7,801 nt of DNA. It comes from OMOG01 sp041485845. GTDB lineage: Bacteria; Acidobacteriota; Terriglobia; Bryobacterales; Bryobacteraceae. Made by a program: the position numbers and the translations under genes. Below the pieces are notes generated by a model, which saw nothing but the letters and a program-made list of their open reading frames with translations, was not told where the DNA came from and searched no databases. Location: the NCBI GenBank assembly GCA_041485845.1, contig JBGPKH010000434.1, positions 1 through 7,801 of the forward strand. Reading direction: 5' to 3'. Every line of letters begins with the position of its first letter. Position 1 is the first letter of the stretch. This document shows, in pieces, positions 1-5,689 of the stretch.

Positions 1-443
1 CCATTGGCCCAGATCTGCTTGGGTCGATCCGGATGATGCTTGTCGGGCATCACGAAAAACAGCCCGCGCTTGGGCTGGGCGTGGTACCGGACCACGAAAT
101 CGAGCGGCGTGCCGCTGGGGTACTGGCGGTCCAGCGTGACGTAGAGCTTATCGTCCGCGGTGCGGAATTGGACCGGGCGGCCCGCCACGGTGATGGCGTC
201 GATGTTCAGGTTGGCGCTATCCAGCGCGAGTTCGCGGAGATCGCCGGCCAGGGGCGCCATGCGGAGCGTGGCAATGCCGGTGAGCTTCCTCGCGGGGACG
301 TCGAAGGAGAGTTCGAGTTTGAGATGCTGGAGATCGAAATCGCGGCTGCGCGCGTAGGAGGGCTTCTCGTTGTAAGGATTCTGGCCGAAGGCAGGCGCGA
401 GGAACAGGGCCAGGAACAGGGCAAGGTCCAGTGCCGGTTTCAT
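1..443 (-). CDS. M1 family metallopeptidase (aminopeptidase N-like), N-terminal part, cut by window edge
   Basis: The minus strand opens at ATG 443-441 and stays open for 147 codons to the left edge. The product begins MKPALDLALFLALFLAPAFG, a signal peptide with probable cleavage before QNPYNEKPSY. From about residue 31 it reads as the N-terminal beta-sheet domain of M1 zinc aminopeptidases: SRDFDLQHLKLELSFDV, then KLTGIATLRMAPL, and near the edge GLFFVMPD followed by PKQIWANG, which matches the stretch before the GxMEN and HEXXH motifs in the family. Those catalytic motifs lie outside the window, so activity cannot be judged. Known role: trimming N-terminal residues from peptides; the signal peptide implies periplasmic or surface action. 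No Shine-Dalgarno is visible; a TGCTACCGT motif ends 7 nt before the start. Family call is confident; the gene is incomplete only because of the edge. Confidence 0.85.
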   Translation of the reverse strand, partial: MKPALDLALFLALFLAPAFGQNPYNEKPSYARSRDFDLQHLKLELSFDVPARKLTGIATLRMAPLAGDLRELALDSANLNIDAITVAGRPVQFRTADDKLYVTLDRQYPSGTPLDFVVRYHAQPKRGLFFVMPDKHHPDRPKQIWAN

Positions 444-450
444 ACGGATG

Positions 451-459
451 ACGGTAGCA
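451..459 (-). promoter_or_regulatory. putative -10 element for the M1 peptidase gene, next to its start codon
   Basis: On the minus strand TGCTACCGT reads from 459 to 451, and 7 nt separate it from ATG at 443. The hexamer TACCGT keeps the T1, A2 and T6 of TATAAT only. Weak alone, but the same TGCTAC or CGCTAC core sits 7-8 nt before the starts at 6855 and 7427. Confidence 0.3.
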
Positions 460-487
460 CAGCCATTCCCGCCCGCGCTGGTGGGAA

Positions 488-498
488 TGCTATACAAT
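488..498 (+). promoter_or_regulatory. putative extended -10 promoter for the small membrane protein
   Basis: TGCTATACAAT lies in the 83-bp gap between the divergent starts at 443 (-) and 527 (+). TACAAT (493-498) matches TATAAT in 5 of 6 positions, and there is a TG dinucleotide upstream. No good -35 box is visible. It ends 28 nt before the ATG at 527, so an ordinary short leader would result. Confidence 0.4.
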
Positions 499-526
499 AT
501 TTACCTGGAGCTGAAACCACAGGATT

Positions 527-802
527 ATGTCGGATCGCGGATTTTTGTTCCTCTTCAGTGTCTTCATGATTGTGGCCGGCGTGGCCGCTACCGGATGGTT
601 GGTCGCTACCGGCCAGGCTGCCACCGTCGACGGCCTCTTTCTGGTTTTGACAGCGCTGCTCACCGCGCTGGCGTTCGCGCTCTACCTAATGTTCATGATC
701 AACCGTGCCAGGGAAGCCGCAGCCAAGCCGGCGGCCCAGCCCGCCAAAGCCGCCGCGTCACCCGCTAAGCCGGCGCCCGCACCCGTCGCCCAGCAGCAAT
801 AA
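527..802 (+). CDS. small membrane protein with two helices and an Ala/Pro/Lys-rich tail
   Basis: This 91-residue protein starts at ATG 527 and ends at TAA 800-802. I do not recognise a family. Residues about 6-28 and 34-58 are hydrophobic and long enough for two transmembrane helices joined by a short loop (ATGQAATVDG). After INRAREAAAK the rest, to residue 91, is low-complexity Ala/Pro/Lys (repeated PAKPA-like units) ending VAQQQ. The positive charges after helix 2 suggest that the tail is cytoplasmic, giving an N-in/C-in hairpin; this is inference. A TATACAAT promoter-like element lies upstream, with GG near ATG but no strong Shine-Dalgarno. It diverges from the M1 peptidase and converges on the cyclophilin pair with a 22-bp gap. 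The open frame, helix pattern and upstream promoter support a real gene; function is unknown. Confidence 0.7.
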   Translation: MSDRGFLFLFSVFMIVAGVAATGWLVATGQAATVDGLFLVLTALLTALAFALYLMFMINRAREAAAKPAAQPAKAAASPAKPAPAPVAQQQ

Positions 803-824
803 CCTCAACCCTGGCCCCTGGCCC

Positions 825-1412
825 CTACTTCTTCGGACCGTGCCGCTCGATCGCCACGCTCATCAGTTTCACCGGAGCCACCGGTTGATCGGTGTGAGCC
901 GGTGCGCGGTTGATCTTCTCCACCACGTCCTGCCCCTCCACCACCTGCCCAAAGATGGTGTACTTGCCGTTCCACATCGGCATCGGCCCCACCGTGATGA
1001 AGAACTGGCAGCCGCCCGAATCCGGATTGCCGGTGTTCGCCATAGCCAGCCTGCCCGCGCGGTCGAACCGCAGGCCCGGTAGAAACTCGTCCCGGATGGT
1101 GAAGCCGCAGTTGTGCGTGCCCTTGCCCGTCGGGTCGCCTGCCTGGATCATCTCCCCCGCCACCACCCGGTGAAACGTGATGTTGTTGTACAGCGGCCGC
1201 TTCACCATCTTGCGGGTTTCGGGGTCCACCCACGCCTTGGCGCCCTGCGCCAGGCCCACGAAGTTTTGTACCGTGCCCGGCGTGTCCTTCTCGTCGAGTC
1301 TGGCGGTGATCGTTCCCGCAGACGTCGTGAAGACCGCGTACAGCCCCGCGGGCAGTTGCGGCTGCGCGAGGGCGCAGGCTGCCGCCGCCATCAGAAGCGC
1401 GAGCCCCTTCAT
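825..1412 (-). CDS. exported cyclophilin-type peptidyl-prolyl cis-trans isomerase, divergent paralog
   Basis: A 195-residue protein starting at ATG 1412-1410. Signal peptide MKGLALLMAAAACALA, then the cyclophilin fold from GLYAVFTTSAGTITARL to GQVVEGQDVVEKI. Cyclophilins catalyse cis-trans isomerisation at X-Pro bonds; this one would act outside the cytoplasm. Family landmarks are TPGTVQNFVGLA, FHRVV (catalytic Arg, CypA R55), MIQAGDPTGKG (Q63) and CQFFIT (F113). The extra loop around KAWVDPETRKMV is common in bacterial exported members. Two sites look altered: the position of CypA F60 is Glu (GEMIQ), and the W121-L122 pair reads Met-Trp (MPMWNGK). The upstream paralog keeps F60, so catalysis may be weakened here. 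Its ATG directly abuts the upstream TAG; GAAGAAG (1425-1419) 6 nt before ATG could act as Shine-Dalgarno. Very likely co-transcribed with that gene. Confidence 0.93.
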   Translation of the reverse strand: MKGLALLMAAAACALAQPQLPAGLYAVFTTSAGTITARLDEKDTPGTVQNFVGLAQGAKAWVDPETRKMVKRPLYNNITFHRVVAGEMIQAGDPTGKGTHNCGFTIRDEFLPGLRFDRAGRLAMANTGNPDSGGCQFFITVGPMPMWNGKYTIFGQVVEGQDVVEKINRAPAHTDQPVAPVKLMSVAIERHGPKK

Positions 1413-2132
1413 CTATTGCTTCTTCGGAGCGGGGGCCGCGGGGGCTGCCTTGGCCGGTGTCGTGGACTTTTTCGTTGCCGGAGCCGGCGCGGGTGGCGGA
1501 CCCTCCCGCTTGATCGTTACGCTGACCAGCATGACGGGGGTGCGCGGCTTGTCGTTCCCATCGCGCGGCACTGTGGCGATCTTTCCCACCACGTCCTGCC
1601 CCTCCACGACCTGCCCGAACAGCGTGTACTGCATGTCCAGGAACGGATAGGGTGCGTCCGTAATGAAGAACTGGCAAGCCCCCGTATTGGGCGCCTGGAG
1701 TCTGGCAAGACCGAGCCTTCCCGGCTTGTCGTACTTCAGCGTGGGCACGATTTCGTCCTTGATCGTGAAGCCGCAGTCGTGGCCGCCCGTAGCCGTCGGG
1801 TCGCCGGTCTGAATCATGAATCTCGGAATCACGCGATGGAACTGGAGGTTGTTGAACAGGGGTTTCGCGACCATGGTGTTGGTCTTGGGATCCTTCCACG
1901 CCTTGGTGCCGCGCGCCAGGGCGACGAAATTGCGCACCGTCCCGGGCGTCTCCTTTTCAAACAACTGCGCCGTGATGGTGCCCATCGACGTCTTCATAAT
2001 CGCGTAGAGACCGGGCTCGCGGGCGGGCGCCCCGGTAGGCGCGGGGGCTCCGGCGGGCTGCTTCGCCGGAGTAGTGGGGGGCGCTTGTGCAAACGCGCCG
2101 CCAGCAATCAATAAGAGAATGGATAGTTTCAT
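1413..2132 (-). CDS. exported cyclophilin-type peptidyl-prolyl cis-trans isomerase with Pro/Ala-rich flanks
   Basis: A 239-residue protein starting at ATG 2132-2130, with AGGGAG (2146-2141) 8 nt upstream as a convincing Shine-Dalgarno. Signal peptide MKLSILLLIAGGAFA, then a Pro/Ala/Thr-rich linker (residues 16-38) and the cyclophilin domain from GLYAIMKTSMGTITAQL. The active-site pattern is close to canonical: FHRVIPRFMIQTGDP (R55, F60, M61, Q63 by CypA numbering), ACQFFIT (F113), and PFLD at the W121-L122 site, where Phe is usual in bacteria. The C-terminus after IKREGP is another Pro/Ala/Lys tail, probably disordered. The domain is more than half identical by eye to that of the downstream gene, marking a tandem duplication. 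First gene of a two-gene operon, divergent from the broken nucleotidase gene across 85 bp. Expected role: folding of exported proteins. Confidence 0.93.
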   Translation of the reverse strand: MKLSILLLIAGGAFAQAPPTTPAKQPAGAPAPTGAPAREPGLYAIMKTSMGTITAQLFEKETPGTVRNFVALARGTKAWKDPKTNTMVAKPLFNNLQFHRVIPRFMIQTGDPTATGGHDCGFTIKDEIVPTLKYDKPGRLGLARLQAPNTGACQFFITDAPYPFLDMQYTLFGQVVEGQDVVGKIATVPRDGNDKPRTPVMLVSVTIKREGPPPAPAPATKKSTTPAKAAPAAPAPKKQ

Positions 2133-2196
2133 GTGATGTTCTCCCTAGAGTCCGCAGGTGTGCCGGGGTTCGCCTGGGGCCCTAAACACCTTATCT

Positions 2197-2202
2197 TATA
2201 CT
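2197..2202 (+). promoter_or_regulatory. putative -10 box (TATACT) ahead of the broken nucleotidase gene
   Basis: TATACT matches TATAAT in 5 of 6 positions and ends 15 nt before the ATG at 2218, inside the 85-bp gap between divergent genes. No clear -35 box. If correct, the promoter of the pseudogene is still intact. Confidence 0.4.
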
Positions 2203-2217
2203 GAAACTCCACCCGTT

Positions 2218-2729
2218 ATGCGGAACTGGCTTCCTCTTTTCGTGCTGGTTTGGGCTGGCCTCGCCCGGTCCGAACAGGTGGTCGTGACGGTCCTCGCGAC
2301 CACCGATCTGTACGGCAACCTCTACCCGATCGACTACGGCACGGGGCGCCCGGCCGAGCGCGGGCTGGCCAAGATCGCCACTACGACATGGCCCAGGGAG
2401 TCGAGTACGAGGTCGATCTGGGCCGCCCCGAGGACGATCGCATCCGCAACCTCGGCTGGCGCGGCAAACCCCTCGCGCCCGATGAGAAGCTGCGCCTCGC
2501 CATCAACAACTATCGCGCGGCGGGAAGCGCCGGCTACTCCATGTTCGCCGGAGCCAAAATTCTCTGGCGTTCGCAGGAAGAGATCCGCGACATGATGGTC
2601 CGCTATTACACGGATCGCAAGACCCTGCCCGCGGAGGCCGACAACAACTGGCGCGTGCTGCCGGAAGCCGCGCGGCGCGAGTTGCAGAAGGAAGCAATCG
2701 CCGAGGCCAGCCGCCAGCACTTGCAGTAG
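2218..2729 (+). pseudogene. 5'-nucleotidase/cyclic-phosphodiesterase family gene with internal deletion and frame change
   Basis: Two ends of one family are fused out of frame. From ATG 2218, codons 1-55 give a signal peptide (MRNWLPLFVLVWAGLARS) and the metallophosphatase start VTVLATTDLYGNLYP, then RPAERGLAKIA, as in UshA/CpdB-like enzymes. At about 2377-2382 the frame jumps: from 2379 to the TAG at 2727-2729, 116 codons read YDMAQGVEYEVDL, IRNLGWRGKPLAP and AINNYRAAGSAGYSMF, typical of the C-terminal 5'-nucleotidase domain. Intact members have roughly 500-600 residues, so some 350-400 are missing. The metal ligand His of the D-x-H-G-N motif is Tyr here (TDLYGN), one base from CAC. Intact enzymes hydrolyse nucleotides outside the cytoplasm; this one cannot. 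Reading on in the first frame adds unrelated sequence to 2595. An assembly error across a collapsed region is the alternative. Confidence 0.85.
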
Positions 2730-2945
2730 ATTCTGACCACCAGCCACGGCTCCACGCCAAACGAACCCCTCGGCCTCCCTCTTCTCCGCCCCCTCAGCGC
2801 TCGAACCGCGCCAACGACACCAAAGCCCCCAACAGCCCTTGGTTTTTCCCGGCGTCTCGGCGGTTATTATAATAACCTGATCCTCTCCGCGCCTCAGCGT
2901 CTCCGCATCAAGACGCTTTCCCACTTCAATTATGCGAACCTGTTC
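2730..2945. repeat. gene-free stretch with degenerate GC-rich direct repeats
   Basis: No coding signal is visible in these 216 bases. Similar motifs recur: CTCCGCCCCCTCAGCG (2784-2799), GGCGTCTCGGCGG (2851-2863) and CTCCGCGCCTCAGCGTCTCC (2884-2903). They resemble, from memory, the dispersed intergenic motif family of the form CTCCGCG-CTCTGCG-TCTCCGCGG seen in many environmental bacterial genomes. The copies flank the AT-rich palindrome at 2862-2877. Function is unknown; family membership is recollection, while the internal similarity is visible. Confidence 0.5.
2862..2877. promoter_or_regulatory. 16-bp perfect palindrome containing TATAAT on both strands
   Basis: GGTTATTATAATAACC is its own reverse complement and is the only strongly AT-rich patch in a GC-rich spacer. 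A consensus -10 hexamer TATAAT is at 2868-2873 (+) and, by symmetry, 2871-2866 (-). It ends 68 nt before the sulfatase start at 2946. No good -35 is seen at the usual distance. It could be a promoter core, a dimeric regulator's operator, or the centre of a repeat element. Confidence 0.4.
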
Positions 2946-4316
2946 ATGATGAACCGCCGAGCCTTCCTGCAAACCGTCGCCGCCGCCGCCGCACTCCCCC
3001 TGGCTCGTGGCGCGGCCGCGCCGCCCAATATCGTTTTCATCTATGCCGACGACCTCGGCTATGGCGACCTCGGCTGCTACGGCTCCCGCATCCGCACTCC
3101 CAATCTCGACCGCATGGCCGCCGGAGGCGTGCGCTTCACCCAGTTCTACTCGGCCAACCCGGTGTGCTCGCCGTCGCGCGCGGCCCTCCTGACGGGACGG
3201 TATCCCACCCGCACGGGCGTGCCGCGAGTCCTCTTCCCCACCGACACCACCGGCCTGTCGCTATCCGAGACCACCATGGCGCAAACGCTGAAGGGTGCGG
3301 GTTACCAGACCATGTGCATCGGCAAATGGCATCTCGGTCACCTGCCGCAGTATCTCCCCACCAGCCGCGGCTTCGACGAGTACTTCGGTATCCCGTACAG
3401 CAACGACATGACGCCGCGGCCCCTCCTGCATAACGCCGAAAAGGTCGAAGAGCCCGCCAATCTCGAAACCCTCACGCCGCGCTACACTGAGCACGCCGTG
3501 AAGTTCATTGAGCGCAGCAAAGGCAGCCCCTTCTTCCTCTATATGCCGCACACCTTTCCCCACATTCCTTTGGCGGCCTCCCCGCGATTCCGAGGCAAAT
3601 CGCCCCTGGGACTCTACGGCGACGTCGTCGAGGAACTCGACTGGAGCGTCGGCGAGGTGCTCGCAGCGTTGCGCCGTACGGGCGCGGCCTCCAACACCCT
3701 CGTCATGTTCAGCTCCGATAACGGACCCTGGTACCAGGGCAGCCCCGGCAGACTTCGCGGCCGCAAGGGTTCGACCTACGAAGGCGGCGTGCGCGAGCCA
3801 TTCCTGGCTTACTTTCCGGGAAAGATTCCCAAGGGCCTGGTCTGTAGCGGCGTGGCGGGGACCGTCGATATTCTACCCACCGTCGCGAAGCTGACCGGCG
3901 CATCCGCTCCCCAAGCCCCGCTGGACGGCGTGGACATCTGGCCCCTGCTGACCGGGCTGGCGCCGAGCCTGGAGCGGGAAGCCCTGCTCTATTTCGACAA
4001 CTGGAACCTGCAATGCGCCCGCTGGGGAAAATGGAAACTGCATTTCGCCCGCTACAATTCGATGGCCTACAATCCCGCTCCGCGCGTCGGCCGCATCAAC
4101 CTGCCGCTGCACCCGCCCGAACTATACGACCTCCAGAACGATCCCGAGGAATCGTACAACGTGGCGGACGAGAATCCCGAAGTAGTGAAGGAGATCCGGA
4201 AACGCACGGAGCGGCTGCTTGCCACCTTCCCCGAAGAAGTGCCTCGAGCCTGGTCCGAGACCCAGGCCCGCGAGACACGAACGACCCAGTCCGGCGCGCT
4301 GCCCGCGCCCAAGTAG
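2946..4316 (+). CDS. Tat-exported sulfatase of the formylglycine (Cys) type
   Basis: A 456-residue protein; ATG at 2946 or the adjacent 2949. It opens NRRAFLQTVAAAAALPLARG, a twin-arginine signal. The sulfatase domain starts PNIVFIYADDLGYGD (D35, D36, calcium ligands). C74 in CSPSR, followed by AALLTGRYPTR, is the residue converted to formylglycine. GKWHLG (K127, H129), PHIPL (H206), SSDNG (D258, N259) and RGRKGSTYEGG (K274) supply the remaining metal and substrate contacts, so the active site is complete. Length is normal. It hydrolyses sulfate esters, probably on polysaccharides or arylsulfates, outside the cytoplasm; the substrate cannot be told. Cys-type sulfatases need a formylglycine-generating enzyme, which is not in the window. 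No strong Shine-Dalgarno is visible; the upstream gap holds the TATAAT palindrome. Monocistronic, convergent with the TPR gene. Confidence 0.95.
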   Translation: MMNRRAFLQTVAAAAALPLARGAAAPPNIVFIYADDLGYGDLGCYGSRIRTPNLDRMAAGGVRFTQFYSANPVCSPSRAALLTGRYPTRTGVPRVLFPTDTTGLSLSETTMAQTLKGAGYQTMCIGKWHLGHLPQYLPTSRGFDEYFGIPYSNDMTPRPLLHNAEKVEEPANLETLTPRYTEHAVKFIERSKGSPFFLYMPHTFPHIPLAASPRFRGKSPLGLYGDVVEELDWSVGEVLAALRRTGAASNTLVMFSSDNGPWYQGSPGRLRGRKGSTYEGGVREPFLAYFPGKIPKGLVCSGVAGTVDILPTVAKLTGASAPQAPLDGVDIWPLLTGLAPSLEREALLYFDNWNLQCARWGKWKLHFARYNSMAYNPAPRVGRINLPLHPPELYDLQNDPEESYNVADENPEVVKEIRKRTERLLATFPEEVPRAWSETQARETRTTQSGALPAPK

Positions 4317-4344
4317 GACAGACGATCGCCTTCTGTCGTCTGTC
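4317..4344. terminator. hairpin between convergent genes, possible bidirectional terminator
   Basis: GACAGACGA (4317-4325) and TCGTCTGTC (4336-4344) are perfect inverted repeats, giving a 9-bp stem and 10-nt loop. It starts one base after the sulfatase stop and lies 26 bp from the TPR gene's stop, the right place for a shared terminator. Neither strand has a T-run after the stem, so it is not a classic intrinsic terminator. It may act with Rho or as a 3'-end stabiliser. Confidence 0.5.
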
Positions 4345-4370
4345 ACCCAGCCTGGCCTGTCCAAACTCCC

Positions 4371-5558
4371 CTACTTCGCGAGCTCCGCCTGAAGCTGCCG
4401 GTACGCCGCTTCCTCGTAGTTCGTCTTGACGCGCTCCCGGGCTTCGGTCTTCGAATCCCCCGGCCGCGGGCCGTCCTGTTTCAACGAGCGACCCAGCAAA
4501 GTGGTGGCCTCCGTGTCGTCCGAACTCCGTGCCACCACCTCGCGGAAGCTGTCGATGGCGGCCGCATACTGGCCCGTTCGCCACAGCGTGTATCCCAGGT
4601 TGAAGTGATAATCGGGGTCGGCGCTGTCGCCCTCCAGCGCCTTCTTGAAACTCGCGATGGCGCCCGCCGGGTTGTTGTGCCGGGCCTGCGCGGCCCCCAG
4701 GTTGTTGAGCACCTCGTTCAACGGCACGGCTGCCGCCACCACTTGGAACGATTGTTCCGCGCCGCTGAAATCGCCATTGTAGTACTTGCACAAACCCAGA
4801 AAAAACTGCGCCTCCAGGTAGTGCGGATCCGTGCGCGCCACGCGTTCCAGCCAACCGGCCGCGGTCTTGTAATCTTTCTTCTCCCAATACGTCTTTCCCA
4901 GTTGATAACACGGCCGCGAGTAGTGCTCATCCAGGCGCGCGGCCTGCGTGAAGAAGTGATGCTTCTGCTCCGGCGAGGTGGCCAGCAGGCCGCGCACATA
5001 ATTCTCCACGGCGTCGATTCGCACCGGCGGGCGCGCCTTGAGAAACTCCCGTTCCGACGGCGCGGCTTTCCCCCGCAACGACTCCAGCGCCTGCCAGCCG
5101 AGATGCGCCTCCAGCCCCGCGAGGTCTTCCAGCGCCCCCAATTCGCTGAATGCCGGCGCCTGGCGCGTGTGCTTGAGATCGATGATGCGCGCGGTGATGC
5201 GCAGCGCGCCTTTCGATTGTGGATTGTCGGCCGGCGCGGGCATCAGCTCGTAGTAGCCGTATATCACCCTGGAGGCGTCCAGGGAGTCGCCAATCTTGAT
5301 GATGGAAGCGTGCGTGAGTTCCGCGCCCGGCCGCAGCGAAAGGCGCCGGTAAGCCTCCAGCCGGTCGTCGCGGTCCAGCACCAGCAGCCCTTCGGAGGCC
5401 AGCGAATCGCGCACGCTTTCGGCGATGCTTTCGCCGATCCAGTCCAGGTTGGCGGACGTGGAGTGGTTGAAGAAGGGCAGGATGAGCGCCGTTTCGGCCA
5501 GGCCGGCGCGGATGCCCGCGACACCGAACAGCACAGCCACGGCTAGCAAGCGATGCAT
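4371..5558 (-). CDS. exported TolB-like/FlgO-like domain protein with tetratricopeptide repeats
   Basis: I start the protein at ATG 5558-5556 (395 residues) because MHRLLAVAVLFGVAGIRAGLA is a clear signal peptide; the frame is open 57 codons further, but that extension is Arg/Gly-rich and looks non-coding. Residues 22-165 form an alpha/beta domain starting ETALILPFFNHS, then LDWIGESIAESVRDSL and VLDRDDRLEAYRRL. This is the pattern of TolB N-terminal/FlgO-like domains that precede TPRs in many regulators and envelope proteins. Residues about 214-349 hold four TPRs (units near YQLGKTYWEKKDYKTAAGWL, FFLGLCKYYNGDFSGAEQSF, NNLGAAQARHNNPAGAIASF, FNLGYTLWRTGQYAAAIDSF). The tail is charged. It probably scaffolds protein contacts in the periplasm; partners are unknown. 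TAAGAT lies 7 nt before ATG and no Shine-Dalgarno is obvious. Divergent from the epimerase gene. Confidence 0.85.
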   Translation of the reverse strand: MHRLLAVAVLFGVAGIRAGLAETALILPFFNHSTSANLDWIGESIAESVRDSLASEGLLVLDRDDRLEAYRRLSLRPGAELTHASIIKIGDSLDASRVIYGYYELMPAPADNPQSKGALRITARIIDLKHTRQAPAFSELGALEDLAGLEAHLGWQALESLRGKAAPSEREFLKARPPVRIDAVENYVRGLLATSPEQKHHFFTQAARLDEHYSRPCYQLGKTYWEKKDYKTAAGWLERVARTDPHYLEAQFFLGLCKYYNGDFSGAEQSFQVVAAAVPLNEVLNNLGAAQARHNNPAGAIASFKKALEGDSADPDYHFNLGYTLWRTGQYAAAIDSFREVVARSSDDTEATTLLGRSLKQDGPRPGDSKTEARERVKTNYEEAAYRQLQAELAK

Positions 5559-5565
5559 TAGTTTT

Positions 5566-5571
5566 ATCTTA
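5566..5571 (-). promoter_or_regulatory. putative -10 element just before the TPR gene start
   Basis: TAAGAT on the minus strand (5571 to 5566) matches TATAAT in 4 of 6 positions and ends 7 nt before ATG 5558. No Shine-Dalgarno intervenes. The spacing would start transcription at or next to the ATG. Confidence 0.3.
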
Positions 5572-5677
5572 CCGGAATCGCGAACCGCACCCTGGCACTC
5601 CCGTTGGCGTGGGATGGAGCGCGCCCGCCGCCGCGTGAGCCCTGCGCGTCCCCGGCCTCCCCCATCCCGCCTCACGC

Positions 5678-5683
5678 TAAACT
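5678..5683 (+). promoter_or_regulatory. putative -10 element just before the epimerase GTG start
   Basis: TAAACT, within CGCTAAACT (5675-5683), matches TATAAT in 4 of 6 positions. It ends 6 nt before the GTG at 5690, with an in-frame TAG (5687-5689) between. No Shine-Dalgarno is present. Confidence 0.3.
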
Positions 5684-5689
5684 GTCTAG

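Noticed and set aside
33..569. Plus-strand frame of 178 codons over the M1 peptidase
   Set aside because: It is antisense to a clear M1 peptidase N-terminus with signal peptide, and its own translation is Arg/Glu/Gly-rich without family features.
803..824. Possible terminator in CCCTGGCCCCTGGCCCC
   Set aside because: The sequence is a direct CCTGGCC repeat and gives no convincing stem and no T-run.
805..1899. Minus-strand frame of 364 codons spanning both cyclophilins
   Set aside because: A shifted-frame shadow of the two cyclophilin genes; GC-rich codons keep it open and the translation is low-complexity.
1113..2114. Plus-strand frame of 333 codons
   Set aside because: Antisense to the cyclophilins, Arg-rich, no recognisable domain.
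2334..2972. Minus-strand frame of 212 codons across the broken nucleotidase and spacer
   Set aside because: Antisense to recognisable 5'-nucleotidase C-terminal sequence and crosses the repeat-bearing spacer.
4605..5546. Plus-strand frame of 313 codons
   Set aside because: Antisense to the TPR gene, whose repeats and signal peptide are clear.
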